Source: Alphaproteobacteria bacterium (GTDB taxonomy: Bacteria; Pseudomonadota; Alphaproteobacteria; Sphingomonadales; Sphingomonadaceae). From it: DNA of 64,000 nt. The DNA lies in contig JAUHWC010000001.1 in assembly GCA_030424845.1 (NCBI GenBank), positions 849,047 to 913,046 on the forward strand. The letters are read 5' to 3'. This document shows positions 28,174-37,858 of the stretch, in pieces. Position 1 is the stretch's first letter. Every line of letters begins with the position of its first letter. The position numbers and the translations under genes were made by a program. The notes below the pieces were generated by a model. It saw only the letters and a program-made list of their open reading frames with translations. It made no database searches and was not told where the DNA came from.

Positions 28174-28893
28174 ATGACAAGAAAGTTGTTTGCCGAATTC
28201 TTCGGTACATTCTGGCTGGTGTTCGGCGGTTGCGGTTCAGCCGTCCTCGCAGCGGCATTTCCCGAACTGGGGATCGGGTTTGCAGGGGTGGCGCTCGCAT
28301 TCGGCCTGACCGTGTTGACCATAGCCTATGCCGTCGGCGGCATTTCCGGCGGGCATTTCAACCCTGCCGTCTCGCTGGGCCTTGCCATATCGAACCGGTT
28401 CGCGTGGAAGGACCTGCCTGCCTACTGGGCAGCGCAGGTCATCGGCGCATTTGCTGCGTCGGGCGTGTTGTTCGTCATTGCCTCGGGTATGCCTGGCTGG
28501 AGTCCCGGTGGCTTTGCGTCCAACGGCTTTGGTGAACTGTCACCGGGCAATTACTCCATGCAAGCGGCTCTGTTGATCGAGGTCGTGCTCACCGCCGGCT
28601 TCCTTGTTGTGATACTGGGTTCGACTTCGTCCAAGGCACCTGCAGGCTTTGCCCCCATCGCCATTGGCCTTGCCTTGACGTTGATCCATCTGATTTCGAT
28701 CCCCGTCACCAACACATCGGTCAACCCGGCGCGTTCTACCGGAGTGGCCTTCTATGCGGAAACCGGCGCCACCGGACAGTTGTGGCTGTTCTGGGTCGCG
28801 CCGCTCTTGGGCGCGGTGATCGGGGCATTGATCTGGCGCTATCTCCTTGCGCCCGACGAAACGCTCGACAACGTCGGCGGCAAGGCGGACTGA
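28174..28893 (+). CDS. aqpZ: Aquaporin Z
   Basis: Water channel of the inner membrane, 239 residues and six helices. Both NPA half-helices are present, HFNPAVSLG and SVNPARSTG. The second is followed by the usual arginine of the selectivity filter. The loop [10 protein letters not shown] matches the water-selective AqpZ branch rather than glycerol facilitators, which carry a Gly and Asp here. A good ribosome-binding site (GGGAAGGGAT) precedes ATG 28174. Confidence 0.93.
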   Translation: MTRKLFAEFFGTFWLVFGGCGSAVLAAAFPELGIGFAGVALAFGLTVLTIAYAVGGISGGHFNPAVSLGLAISNRFAWKDLPAYWAAQVIGAFAASGVLFVIASGMPGWSPGGFASNGFGELSPGNYSMQAALLIEVVLTAGFLVVILGSTSSKAPAGFAPIAIGLALTLIHLISIPVTNTSVNPARSTGVAFYAETGATGQLWLFWVAPLLGAVIGALIWRYLLAPDETLDNVGGKAD

Positions 28894-28952
28894 ATCCGCA
28901 AGGGACAATGGGGCAGCTTCCATATCGCTGCTCCATTGCCTATATCGTGTCT

Positions 28953-29360
28953 GCCAGGGGGCCGGGCAGCCGCGTGCTTTCGAGTGCGAGGAAAGTCCGG
29001 GCTCCACGAAACAAGGGTGGCGGGTAACGCCCGCCGGGGGCGACCCCAGGGAAAGTGCCACAGAAAGTATACCGCCGATGGAGGGAGACCTCACAGGCAA
29101 GGGTGAAAGGGTGCGGCAAGAGCGCACCGGGGCTCTGGCAACAGCGCCCGCATGGCAAACCCCACCCGGAGCAAGACCAAATAGGGGTCTCGCGCCGCCA
29201 GAGTCTTCGGACAAAGGAGGCAGGGGTGTTTCGCCCCGAGAGACCCGGGTTGGTTGCTAGAGCGTCGGAGCAATCCGCCGCCCAGATGAATGGCTGCCCC
29301 TGCAGCGCTGGTCGCAAGATACCGGTTGCAGGACAGAACCCGGCTTACAGGCCCCCTGGC
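28953..29360 (+). ncRNA. rnpB: RNase P RNA component
   Basis: Catalytic RNA of RNase P, bacterial class A, about 408 nt. The P1 helix is formed by GCCAGGGGG at the 5' end and CCCCCTGGC at the 3' end. Conserved region I is seen as GAGGAAAGTCCGGGCTCC, then CCACAGAAA and AGGCAAGGGTGAAAGGGTG follow. The 3' conserved piece AGAACCCGGCTTACAGGCC is the usual end of the molecule. It lies between aqpZ and a convergent phosphatase gene. Confidence 0.96.
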
Positions 29361-29387
29361 ACTCTTGCCCTGCCACCGCAGGAAACC

Positions 29388-30194
29388 TCAGGCGGTGATT
29401 TCGCGCGGTCCTGCGGAGATGGTGCCATCCTCGCGCTCGATCGCCTCGATATACCTCCGGCGCGAACCTTCCAGGACCAGGGCGGTCAGCCGGCCGCTGG
29501 AATAGGCCCCGGTATCGATCCCGATGCGGTTCCCGCGATCTTCAGGCTCGTTGCAGATGGTGTGCCCGTGGACCACCACCTTCTCCAGCGGCTCGGAGTG
29601 CGAAAGGAAGGGTTCGCGAATCCAGCGCAGGTCTGACTTGCGCTGCGCCTCCAACGGCACTTGCGGATCAATGCCGGCATGCACGAAGACATATTGGCCG
29701 ATGACGATCATGTCCTCGAAATTCGCAATGTAGACGCGCTCGCTCTCGGGGACCGCTGCATCCATCAGCGCCTGGGCCTCTGTAATCGATGCCTCGCTCA
29801 ATGCCTTGCGCCCGACACCGTAGCTCATGATCGTCTGGCGGCCACCGTGGCGCAGGAAATGGCGCATCATCTCCTCGTCCTTGAAGCTGCGCAGGAACAT
29901 CTCTTCGTGATTGCCTGACAGGATGCGTACCTCGCGCTGGTCCTGCCACTCCCTGGCGCGGCGAACCACGCCGGCCGGATCGGGCCCGCGATCGACCAGA
30001 TCGCCGAGCAGGATGACAGTGCTGCTGGCGCTGCCGGCATCTGCATCGTCCTGCTCGATTGCTTCGATCAGCGCTTCGAAAAGGTCGAGGCGCCCGTGGA
30101 TGTCACCCACCGCATAGACGCGTTGCCCGGCCGGAATGGACGGCAAGTTGGCGGCATCGCTTTCGGAAAACAGGGAGCGCAGGAACTGGAGCAT
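29388..30194 (-). CDS. Metallophosphatase (serine/threonine phosphatase / Ap4A hydrolase type)
   Basis: Calcineurin-like phosphoesterase of 268 residues. Metal-binding motifs are in order: VGDIHGRLD, LLGDLVDRGPDP, LSGNHEEMF, FVHAGIDP and VVVHGHT. These are the bacterial PPP-family signatures, shared by phage-lambda-type protein phosphatases and ApaH-like enzymes. The start is ATG 30194 (MLQFLRSLFS); the long upstream extension of the frame has no family similarity. It is convergent with rnpB. Confidence 0.87.
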   Translation of the reverse strand: MLQFLRSLFSESDAANLPSIPAGQRVYAVGDIHGRLDLFEALIEAIEQDDADAGSASSTVILLGDLVDRGPDPAGVVRRAREWQDQREVRILSGNHEEMFLRSFKDEEMMRHFLRHGGRQTIMSYGVGRKALSEASITEAQALMDAAVPESERVYIANFEDMIVIGQYVFVHAGIDPQVPLEAQRKSDLRWIREPFLSHSEPLEKVVVHGHTICNEPEDRGNRIGIDTGAYSSGRLTALVLEGSRRRYIEAIEREDGTISAGPREITA

Positions 30195-30488
30195 GGATAT
30201 CGCGGTCTTTATCAACTGGGTGCATGCATAACGCTCAAATGCACAAAATGGGCATTTTCGCAGCGCATTTGTTGCAAAATATCCTGTCCGCACCCTGAAT
30301 GTGATGCAAAAAACCAACACTTTTGGCCGGATTGGGGAAAGTGGCGCAATTATCCTTGTGCAATGCAGCACGCGGGTGCAGTTAAATTGCGTGATCGCGG
30401 ATATCGGCCCGTCAACAAAGAGGCTGGAGCGCGTAAACGCAGGTGGGACGAGGCATTAGTTTCAACCAAGCAATTGAGGAAATTGCCC

Positions 30489-31226
30489 ATGCTTACGTCC
30501 GTCCGCAGCCTGATGGCTGCTACTGTTCTTGCCGGTTCCGCTTTCGTTGCAGCTCCCGCTGCGGCGCAGGATGACATCGGCATCGAAATCTCCGCAAATG
30601 CAGCAATCGTCAGCGAATACCGCTTCCGCGGTGTCGACCTGTCCGGTGGTGACATTGCCATCCAGGGCGGTGTCGACCTCGGCCTGCCCGCTGGCTTCTA
30701 TGTCGGCACCTGGGGTTCCTCGATCGACGAAACCACCGTCGGTTACGGCCACACCGAGCTGGACATCTACGGCGGCTGGTCTGCTGACATCTCCGACACG
30801 GTCGCTTTCGACGTCGGTGTGATCGCTTACCTGTACCCGAACGCTGGTCCGGGTGACTTCGACTACATCGAATTCTACAGCTCCGTCTCCGCGGCCCTCG
30901 GCCCGGCAGAACTTGCCCTGGGTGTTGCCTACGCACCCGACCAGGATTCGCTGGGTGGTACCGACAACTTCTACATCTACACCGATGTTGGCGTCGGCAT
31001 CCCCGACTCGCCGATCTCGATCTCCGGCCACCTTGGCTATACCGACGGCTTCCTGACCTTCACCAACAACTCGAAGGCATGGGACTGGTCGGTCGGTGTT
31101 GATGTTGCCCTGGGTGACACGCTCTCCGTCGGCGCTGCCTATGTCGGCGCAGAAGGCGACATCCCCGTCGGTGCATACGACTTCGTGGACGATGCATTCG
31201 TCCTGACGCTGGGCGCAAGCTTCTAA
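30489..31226 (+). CDS. TorF family putative porin (TIGR02001)
   Basis: Outer-membrane protein of 245 residues. The signal peptide is MLTSVRSLMAATVLAGSAFV with cleavage after AAPAAA. The mature part begins QDDIGIEISANAAIVSEYRFRG and alternates polar and hydrophobic residues, consistent with a small beta-barrel. It ends LTLGASF with a terminal Phe. The family is common in sphingomonads and its cargo is not known. GAGGA lies 9 bases before the ATG. The 294 bases upstream contain no gene. Confidence 0.85.
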   Translation: MLTSVRSLMAATVLAGSAFVAAPAAAQDDIGIEISANAAIVSEYRFRGVDLSGGDIAIQGGVDLGLPAGFYVGTWGSSIDETTVGYGHTELDIYGGWSADISDTVAFDVGVIAYLYPNAGPGDFDYIEFYSSVSAALGPAELALGVAYAPDQDSLGGTDNFYIYTDVGVGIPDSPISISGHLGYTDGFLTFTNNSKAWDWSVGVDVALGDTLSVGAAYVGAEGDIPVGAYDFVDDAFVLTLGASF

Positions 31227-31253
31227 GCTTCACGCATCACGCGAAAACGGATC

Positions 31254-31284
31254 GGCCCGCCCTGGCAACAGGGCGGGCCTTTTC
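31254..31284 (+). terminator. Rho-independent terminator after the porin gene
   Basis: GGCCCGCCCTG, GCAA tetraloop, CAGGGCGGGCC, then TTTTCG. An 11-bp perfect stem with a T-run, 28 bases after the porin stop. Confidence 0.9.
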
Positions 31285-31307
31285 GTTCCGGAGCCGGAAT
31301 GGCCTCC

Positions 31308-32060
31308 TCAGTCGAGGTAGAAGTCCACTGTCGTGACAACGCGGACCTTCTTGTACGGCGTATCGGCAACGCCCCAGCCTCCACCATCGCCATCGCGGGC
31401 ACGGATATCGAAATAGCCCTGCGTCGCCTGGCGGATGCCGCCGACATCGGCGCCTGAATCCTCCGCAAACTGCTGCGCCGCCGCACGCGCATCACGTGTC
31501 GCCTCGGCCACCATTTCCGGCTTGATATCGTTGAGGCGGGTGAAAGTGTAGGACATGCCGGACCCCTCTTCGAGCAGGACACCGCGCCGCACCAGGTCAG
31601 CCTGCTGGCGCACCGCGCGCTCGGCCCGCTCGATATCGGTGGTCCGCAAGGTCATCCGCTGGCGCACGGTGTAGGTGGTGATGCCGTTGGACGTGTAGCT
31701 GGAAACGTTGGCCCCCGTGGGTTGCAACGCATCCTCCGGAAAACCGAGGCTGTCGAAGAAGGCGATGATGGCGGCAGTATCCTCGTCCACGCTGCGTTGT
31801 GCGCTGGCCATGTCAATCGCCGTGGCGGAATAGGATATCGTCCACGTGGCTAGATCCGCCATCACTTCGCGCTCGGCAAGGCCGCGCACGGTGACGGAAC
31901 GTTCCGCCATCTTCATCCGGGTGAGCCCGTCACCCAAGAGGTATCCACCGACGACAAGGCCGGCTGCCAATATGCCGGCAGCACCGAAAACGAGGGGGGA
32001 GGAAGGATTGCGCCAGAAATGGGTGGCGGCAGGTGCGGCATCTTCGCTAGTCTCGGTCAC
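31308..32060 (-). CDS. SIMPL domain-containing protein (DUF541)
   Basis: A 250-residue protein with a single N-terminal transmembrane helix (about residues 24-44, GAAGILAAGLVVGGYLLG) and a periplasmic SIMPL domain. SVTVRGLAEREVMADLATWTI begins the domain and VRVVTTVDFYLD ends it. Bacterial SIMPL proteins are linked to oxidative-stress resistance, but the activity is not defined. It is divergent from gloA. Confidence 0.86.
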   Translation of the reverse strand: MTETSEDAAPAATHFWRNPSSPLVFGAAGILAAGLVVGGYLLGDGLTRMKMAERSVTVRGLAEREVMADLATWTISYSATAIDMASAQRSVDEDTAAIIAFFDSLGFPEDALQPTGANVSSYTSNGITTYTVRQRMTLRTTDIERAERAVRQQADLVRRGVLLEEGSGMSYTFTRLNDIKPEMVAEATRDARAAAQQFAEDSGADVGGIRQATQGYFDIRARDGDGGGWGVADTPYKKVRVVTTVDFYLD

Positions 32061-32155
32061 GTCAGGTTCTCCCTGCTGGCTTTTGTCGATCGTTGCCGAA
32101 TGGCACCCCAGCGATGAACCGTGCTTGAATAGCGATGAATGGAGTTTTCGTTTCG

Positions 32156-32593
32156 ATGGTGAAATATCTGCACACGATGATCCGCGTCACTGACCTCGAT
32201 GCGACGCTGGATTTCTTCAAACTGCTGGGGATCGAGGAAGTGATGCGCAAGGATGTGCCGCAAGGTCGCTTCACGCTCGTCTTCCTTGCAGCGCCCGGCC
32301 AGAAGGACGTGGCCGAGGTGGAGCTTACCTACAACTGGCCGCCGGAAGACGGCAGCGCGCCGGAAACCTATAATGGTGGGCGCAATTTCGGCCATCTGGC
32401 CTACCGGGTCGAGAACATCTACGAGACTTGCCAGAAGCTGATGGACGCAGGCGTGACCATCAACCGCCCGCCGCGCGATGGCCACATGGCGTTCGTCCGC
32501 ACGCCCGACGGTATCTCGATAGAGCTGCTGCAGGACGGCCATCTTGAGCCGCAAGAACCCTGGGCAAGCATGGAAAACACCGGCAGCTGGTGA
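32156..32593 (+). CDS. gloA: Lactoylglutathione lyase (glyoxalase I, VOC fold)
   Basis: Metal-dependent isomerase that turns the methylglyoxal-glutathione hemithioacetal into S-lactoylglutathione. The protein is about 145 residues with two betaalphabetabetabeta modules. The metal ligands are suggested by [18 protein letters not shown] (Glu), [15 protein letters not shown] (His) and DGISIELLQ (Glu). ATG 32156 (MVKYLHTM) matches the family's usual N-terminus; ATG 32135 would add seven residues. der lies 47 bases downstream on the same strand. Confidence 0.88.
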   Translation: MVKYLHTMIRVTDLDATLDFFKLLGIEEVMRKDVPQGRFTLVFLAAPGQKDVAEVELTYNWPPEDGSAPETYNGGRNFGHLAYRVENIYETCQKLMDAGVTINRPPRDGHMAFVRTPDGISIELLQDGHLEPQEPWASMENTGSW

Positions 32594-32640
32594 GGAATCG
32601 CTTGCCAAACGGCCGGCCCCTCGCCACCTGACGCACCCTT

Positions 32641-34221
32641 ATGGCGCAGCGCAAATACCCTCAGGTGGTCATCATCGGCCGCCCCAACGTCGGCAAGTCG
32701 ACCCTGTTCAACAGGCTGGTCGGCAAGAAGCTGGCACTGGTCGACGACCAGCCCGGTGTCACGCGCGATCGCCGTTTCGGACTTGCCGGCCTGCTCGGGT
32801 TGGAATTCGAGGCGGTCGATACGGCCGGCTGGGAGGACGAGGATCCCGACAGCTTGCCCGGCCGGATGCGCGCGCAGACCGAGGTTTCGGTCAAGGGCGC
32901 CGATGCCGCGCTGTTCGTGTTCGATGCCCGTGTCGGGATCACTCCGCTGGACGAGGAAGTGGCCCGCTGGCTGCGCGAACAGGACGTGCCAGTGGTGGTG
33001 CTGGCCAACAAGGCCGAAGGCAGTGCCGGCGATAACGGCATCATCGAGGCCTATTCGCTCGGCTTCGGTGAACCGATCGGCATTTCCGCCGAGCATGGCG
33101 AGGGCATGGGCGAAGTCTATTCCGCGCTGATGCCGCTGCTGGCTGACAAGGCCGAGAAGCTCGAACTGGATTACGAGGCCGAACTGGCCATCGCAGAGGA
33201 CGAGGCCCGCGCGCGCGCCGCGCGCAACGAAGCGCGTATCGAGCGTGCTGCCGCCCGCGCCGAAGCACTGGAGAACGGAGAGGAGTGGGACGAGGAGGCG
33301 TGGCCCGAAATCGACGAGGAAGATGACGAGGATGAGCCGGAGCACGATCCGGCGGCCCCGCTGTCGCTCGCCATCGTCGGCCGGCCCAATGCCGGCAAGA
33401 GTACGCTGATAAACCGCCTGCTGGGCGAGGACCGGCTGTTGACCGGGCCGGAAGCGGGCATCACCCGGGATTCCATCGCTGTCGACTGGCAATGGACCGA
33501 CCCAAAGAGCGGCGAAGTGCGCGATATCAAGCTCGTCGACACTGCCGGGATGCGCAAGCGCGCCAAGGTGCAGGACAAGCTGGAAAAGCTATCCGTGGCC
33601 GATGCCAAGCGCGCGGTGGATTATGCCGAAGTGGTCGTGTTGCTGCTGGATGCCACCCGCGGGCTGGAAGTGCAGGACCTGAAGATCGCCAACCTCGTGC
33701 TGGAGGAAGGCCGCGCGCTGATGGTGGCGATTAACAAGTGGGATATCGCCGAAGATCCCAGCAGCCTGTTCAACGGCGTTCGCGAAGCTCTGAACGAAGG
33801 GCTGGCGCAATTGCGCGGAGTTCCCCTGCTGGCAGTGTCCGCCGTGACCGGCAAGGGGCTGGACGCCATGCTGGGCGCGGCATTCGAGCTGCGCGATGCC
33901 TGGAGCAGGCGCGTGCCGACCGCCGCCCTCAACCGCTGGTTCGACGATGCGTTGGCTGCCAACCCGCCACCCGCGCCCGGTGGCAGGCGGATCAAGCTGC
34001 GCTACATCACGCAGGTGGGCACACGCCCTCCTCGCTTCGTGATTTTCGGAACGCGCCTGGCGGACCTTCCCACAAGCTATGAACGCTACCTGCTCAACGG
34101 CATCCGCAAGGAACTGGGCTTCGGCGCAGTCCCGGTGCGGCTGACATTGAAGATCCCCAAGAATCCGTACGATTCGAACAGGGGCGGTGGCGGAAAGTAC
34201 AGCGGCGGCGAAGGTCGCTAG
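32641..34221 (+). CDS. der: Ribosome biogenesis GTPase Der (EngA)
   Basis: Two-domain GTPase needed for 50S subunit maturation. Each domain has its own P-loop: GRPNVGKST near residue 13 and GRPNAGKST near residue 247, with DTAGWED, NKAEGS, DTAGMRKR and NKWD as switch and base-recognition motifs. A KH-like domain ends the protein. At 526 residues it is ~40 longer than usual, because the linker between the GTPase domains is charged: an Ala/Arg/Glu helix and then a run of ~25 mostly acidic residues (about 212-240). Confidence 0.96.
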   Translation: MAQRKYPQVVIIGRPNVGKSTLFNRLVGKKLALVDDQPGVTRDRRFGLAGLLGLEFEAVDTAGWEDEDPDSLPGRMRAQTEVSVKGADAALFVFDARVGITPLDEEVARWLREQDVPVVVLANKAEGSAGDNGIIEAYSLGFGEPIGISAEHGEGMGEVYSALMPLLADKAEKLELDYEAELAIAEDEARARAARNEARIERAAARAEALENGEEWDEEAWPEIDEEDDEDEPEHDPAAPLSLAIVGRPNAGKSTLINRLLGEDRLLTGPEAGITRDSIAVDWQWTDPKSGEVRDIKLVDTAGMRKRAKVQDKLEKLSVADAKRAVDYAEVVVLLLDATRGLEVQDLKIANLVLEEGRALMVAINKWDIAEDPSSLFNGVREALNEGLAQLRGVPLLAVSAVTGKGLDAMLGAAFELRDAWSRRVPTAALNRWFDDALAANPPPAPGGRRIKLRYITQVGTRPPRFVIFGTRLADLPTSYERYLLNGIRKELGFGAVPVRLTLKIPKNPYDSNRGGGGKYSGGEGR

Positions 34222-34230
34222 GAGCGCCTG

Positions 34231-34716
34231 TTATTCGCCGTCCCCGGCGGGCTTCGAATTGAGCTGCACGTAGTTCTGCAAGCCCATGCGTTCGATCATG
34301 TCGAACTGCGTTTCCAGGAAATCGACATGCTCTTCCTCGCTTTCGAGGATGGAGGCGAACAGGTCGCGGCTGACATAGTCGCGCACGCTTTCGCAATGCT
34401 CGATGGCATCGCGCAGCAGCGGGATCGCCTCTTCCTCCATGGCGAGATCGGCCTTGAGGATCTCCTCCACCGTCTCACCCACCTTCAGCTTGTGGATGGC
34501 CTGGAAGTTCGGCAGGCCGCCAAGGAACAGCACACGCTCCGCCAGCTGGTCGGCATGCTTCATCTCGTCGATCGATTCGTGCCGTTCGTATTCGGCCAGC
34601 TTGTGCACGCCCCAATCGTCCAGCACGCGGTAGTGCAGCCAGTACTGGTTGATGGCCGTCAGTTCGTTGGTCAGGGCCTTGTTGAGGAATTCGATGACTT
34701 TCGCGTCGCCCTTCAT
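34231..34716 (-). CDS. bfr: Bacterioferritin
   Basis: Iron-storage protein, 161 residues, that forms a 24-mer binding heme between subunits. A four-helix ferritin-like fold carries the ferroxidase Glu and His residues in NELTAINQYW, YERHESIDEMKHAD and EEEHVDFLE. The Met in DEMKHAD matches the heme-ligand Met52 region of Bfr. ATG 34716 (MKGDAKVIEF) is chosen because the family begins MKGD. bfd, which releases iron from Bfr, is ~135 bases upstream on the same strand. Confidence 0.95.
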   Translation of the reverse strand: MKGDAKVIEFLNKALTNELTAINQYWLHYRVLDDWGVHKLAEYERHESIDEMKHADQLAERVLFLGGLPNFQAIHKLKVGETVEEILKADLAMEEEAIPLLRDAIEHCESVRDYVSRDLFASILESEEEHVDFLETQFDMIERMGLQNYVQLNSKPAGDGE

Positions 34717-34851
34717 GGCGGTCTCTCCTGCTTGATCCAATCTGGGCATCATAGTGCCTCACCCTGGCAGGGTGACAAGCAAAACCGCACCGGCGAAGGC
34801 GGAAAAACGGCAGAAATCTGCGCTTTTGAGAATGCGTATCAGGAAGGGGTA

Positions 34852-35043
34852 TCAGGCAGCGACGGTCTTGGGAGCAGCGCAATTGCGCTCCTCGAAGATC
34901 AGGTCATCCGCTTCTTCGAGGCACTGGCCGCAATTGGGGCGCTTGCCCAGAGCAGCATAGACACTTTCCGCATCACCGCCGGTCCGGCGGGCAGTTTCGC
35001 GCAGTTCCTCCTCGCGGATGGCATTGCAGATGCAGATGTACAT
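34852..35043 (-). CDS. bfd: Bacterioferritin-associated ferredoxin
   Basis: A 63-residue [2Fe-2S] protein that reduces and mobilises iron stored in bacterioferritin. The four cluster cysteines appear as CICN (Cys4, Cys6) and CGQC (Cys38, Cys41), the Bfd_Fer2 pattern. It lies just upstream of bfr on the same strand, the usual pair, and an iron-responsive promoter would be expected upstream, although no clear Fur box was recognised. Confidence 0.92.
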   Translation of the reverse strand: MYICICNAIREEELRETARRTGGDAESVYAALGKRPNCGQCLEEADDLIFEERNCAAPKTVAA

Positions 35044-35119
35044 GGCAGGCCGAATCTCCTGATTGCCCGCACAAGTTAATGCGAATTGCTTGCAATAGCA
35101 AGCCTCTTGCGAGCGATTA

Positions 35120-36400
35120 TCAACTGCGTGGGAGTCGGTTGGGAAACCACTGCCAATAGGACAAGCAGCGCCACACCCATTCGAGCGGCCCCTGCCGGAA
35201 GCGCGCCAGCCACAGGCGCGATCCGGTGAGCATCATGGCCCAGCCCATCGCCACGACCAGCAGCATCTCCATTCGGTGGAGTTGCCCGAACAACCCGCCC
35301 GCCCAGCCCTGGAAGACCAGCACCATCACCAGCGATGTGCCGATGTAATTGGTGAAAGCCATGCGCCCGGCCAAGGCCAGCCGTTGCGCCAGCCAACCCT
35401 CGCGCGCACGCCACGCCCAGCCTGCCAGCACGACGGGCAAGCCGAGCAGGAACGGCAGGTTGGTGATGCCGGTCAGGCCGAAAAAGGCCAGTTGCGTCTG
35501 ATAGGGTGGAAAGCCCGCTTGCAGCACATAGAGGCCGATGACGAGGTTGAGGCCAAGCGAAACGGCAATCCCGGCAATGGCCAGCCAATTGCAGGCCGCG
35601 CCTTCCTGCGGCCGGTCAAAGGTTACCAGTCGGAACAGCCCCATGCCGATGAGGACCATCGGGATCGTCTCGAAGAAGCAGAAGACCACATAGCTTGTCA
35701 GCAGGCTGGGTCCGCTTTGCCAGTGATAGCTCAGGATATGCCAATAGCTGCCGCTGCCGATCAGCGCGTGCTGAAGTTGCGCCTCCATCTGTTGGTCGGC
35801 CCAGTACTCGCGGTAGTAGCTGATCGCCCCTTCAACGGCAGGCTCGCTGCCGGCTTCGATCAGGGCCGGGGTCAGGTAGTCGAGCGATGAAAGAAGCCCG
35901 CCGATCACCGCCCAGATTATGCCGAGCGCCAGCAGACGGTCCCCGCTCAGGCGGATGAACATGAGCGATACGGCGCCCGCCACCGCATAGCTGAACAGGA
36001 TATCCCCGCGAAACAGCAGGAAGAAATGCGCAAGGCCAAACAGGAGCAGCCAGAACAACCGCCGCAACTGCATCGCCGTGGCCAGGCGAGAAGAGCCGAA
36101 CTTGTCGAGGAAAAGCAGCATGCTTGCGCCGAACAGGATGGTGAACAGACCCCGGAACTTGCCGTCCACCGTCACCAGCTGTGCCAGCCAGACCACGCCG
36201 TCCGTGTCATTGCCACCGCCGGGCAAGGCAGGTGGCCAGTAATAGGCAAGGTCGGGATGGGCAAAGCCGCTGACATTCGCAATCAGGATCGCCAGCACGG
36301 CAATGCCGCGAATGACATCAAGGCTCGCCACCCTGTCCGTCACCAGCACGGGTGCCGCGCCAGGCGCCGCCGTTGCAGGTTGCTTGTCCGATGATGCCAC
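35120..36400 (-). CDS. DUF418 domain-containing membrane protein
   Basis: Polytopic inner-membrane protein of 426 residues with about ten helices. It begins with DVIRGIAVLAILIANV, the acyltransferase-3-like N-terminus of this group. The C-terminal DUF418 region includes GRMAFTNYIGTSLV and ends GPLEWVWRCLSYWQ. The molecular role is not established; these proteins are common in sphingomonads and are not tied to neighbours here. Confidence 0.86.
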   Translation of the reverse strand: MASSDKQPATAAPGAAPVLVTDRVASLDVIRGIAVLAILIANVSGFAHPDLAYYWPPALPGGGNDTDGVVWLAQLVTVDGKFRGLFTILFGASMLLFLDKFGSSRLATAMQLRRLFWLLLFGLAHFFLLFRGDILFSYAVAGAVSLMFIRLSGDRLLALGIIWAVIGGLLSSLDYLTPALIEAGSEPAVEGAISYYREYWADQQMEAQLQHALIGSGSYWHILSYHWQSGPSLLTSYVVFCFFETIPMVLIGMGLFRLVTFDRPQEGAACNWLAIAGIAVSLGLNLVIGLYVLQAGFPPYQTQLAFFGLTGITNLPFLLGLPVVLAGWAWRAREGWLAQRLALAGRMAFTNYIGTSLVMVLVFQGWAGGLFGQLHRMEMLLVVAMGWAMMLTGSRLWLARFRQGPLEWVWRCLSYWQWFPNRLPRS

Positions 36401-36437
36401 TGACCCTTCCCCTTGCGATAGACAGGGTCTTAGTGGC

Positions 36438-37571
36438 TCAGTTGTCGGTCACAAGGCAATCCTGTCCGGACCGCTTCAGCGAATTGCAGGCTGCCTGTGC
36501 CTGCGCGCGCGTGGCAAAGCCTCCGGCCTGCAGCTTGACGACACGACCCGAGGGGACGAGCAACCGTTCGCGCCCGGCAATTTCACTGCGGCCGCTCAGG
36601 CGGCTCCACAGCCGCTCGGCGTTGGCGCGCACGCCGAACGCTCCCAACTGGACGCGCCAAGGGCCGTTGGCCCGGCTTGCAGCCGCAGGCGCCGGAGCAG
36701 GAGCTGCTGCCGCAACAACAGGCGCACGCGTCGGCGTTGGTGCCGGTGCCGACTGCACCTGCCCCGATACGCGCGGTGCAACCGTGCGGTTCTCGGCATA
36801 GCTGGCCCCGGCAGTCCGCGGGCTTTCGGTTCCCGTTGCCGCGCTGGCTTCCTGGATGGCGGAGCGTGCTGCGGCAACCGAAGGCGAAACGGCGGTGGTG
36901 GCAATGGGTTGCGGAACGCGCGGACGGGTTTGCGGAACGGCGGACCCTTGTGTCCCCAGGTCGGCCGCGGCCAGTTCCGTGGCTCTCGCCGCATCGGCTT
37001 CCGCCCGCATCTGCTGGGCAAGGCCCGCAGCGCGCTGGCGATCGTCCAGCGGGATCATGTCATCCATCTGCGAGATTGCCGGCGGTGCCTGCGGCAGGCC
37101 GGCGGCATTGGCCAGGGTCAGCAGCGCGTAGGCACGCACCCAGTCACGGTCGACAAGCTCGCCATTGAAATGGGCGATACCCAGCAGGTACTGCGAGCGC
37201 GGATCACCACGACGAGCGGCTTCCTGCACGTAGGGCAAGGCTTCCTCGCGCCGTCCGTCCTGGAACAGCATCAGGCCATAGGTGTCGGCTGCCTGTATGT
37301 GACCGTTCTGGGCCGCCCTGTAATAGAGCTGCTCGGCACGTGCCTCGTCCCGGGTGACACCGCGCCCCAGACGATAGGCCTGGCCAAGGTTGAACATGGC
37401 ATCAGGATCACCGGCCTCGGCCGGACCCTGCCATTCGGCCACGGCCGCGGCATAGTCACCGCGGCTCCACGCATCGACACCGCTTCGCACGTCGGCAAAT
37501 GCCGGTGCTGCAACCAGCAGAATTGCACCGGCGATCCCGGAGCCAAGCAACAGACTTCCCTTACGCAACAT
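36438..37571 (-). CDS. Sel1/TPR repeat protein with C-terminal SPOR domain
   Basis: Extends from 36438 to 37571 on the minus strand; 377 residues. A signal peptide (LLLGSGIAGAILLVAAPAFA) is followed by Sel1-type repeats (AMFNLGQAYRLGRGV, AADTYGLMLFQDG, SQYLLGIAHFNG). A Pro/Ala-rich linker (about residues 205-290) leads to a SPOR domain at the end (VQLGAFGVRANAERLW ... VKLQAGGFATRAQAQAACNSL). SPOR domains bind denuded septal glycan, so the protein probably acts at the division site. It diverges from parA. ATG 37571 (MLRKGS) is preferred over ATG 37589. Confidence 0.85.
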   Translation of the reverse strand: MLRKGSLLLGSGIAGAILLVAAPAFADVRSGVDAWSRGDYAAAVAEWQGPAEAGDPDAMFNLGQAYRLGRGVTRDEARAEQLYYRAAQNGHIQAADTYGLMLFQDGRREEALPYVQEAARRGDPRSQYLLGIAHFNGELVDRDWVRAYALLTLANAAGLPQAPPAISQMDDMIPLDDRQRAAGLAQQMRAEADAARATELAAADLGTQGSAVPQTRPRVPQPIATTAVSPSVAAARSAIQEASAATGTESPRTAGASYAENRTVAPRVSGQVQSAPAPTPTRAPVVAAAAPAPAPAAASRANGPWRVQLGAFGVRANAERLWSRLSGRSEIAGRERLLVPSGRVVKLQAGGFATRAQAQAACNSLKRSGQDCLVTDN

Positions 37572-37858
37572 GGCATAACCCTTTTTCAAGCGAGCGCCTT
37601 CTCGGCCTCCCTCATAGTAAACAAGGCGTTAGCAAAAGATTGATGCGCCTGCTCTACAAATGGACATGCTGTTCCAAAACCGGAAAGCCCGGCTTCCCGA
37701 CGCGCCTGCCATTTCTCCGTTTGGCCGAGGCCATACCCCCACCCTCAATCGAAAATCTTGCCGGCTTTAACTCAAAATAAAGGGTGATCTGGGAAATCGA
37801 TGGAGAGAAGGGCCGGGACTACCTCTCCTCCGGCTCATGTGACGAGGGGGATTAGGCC

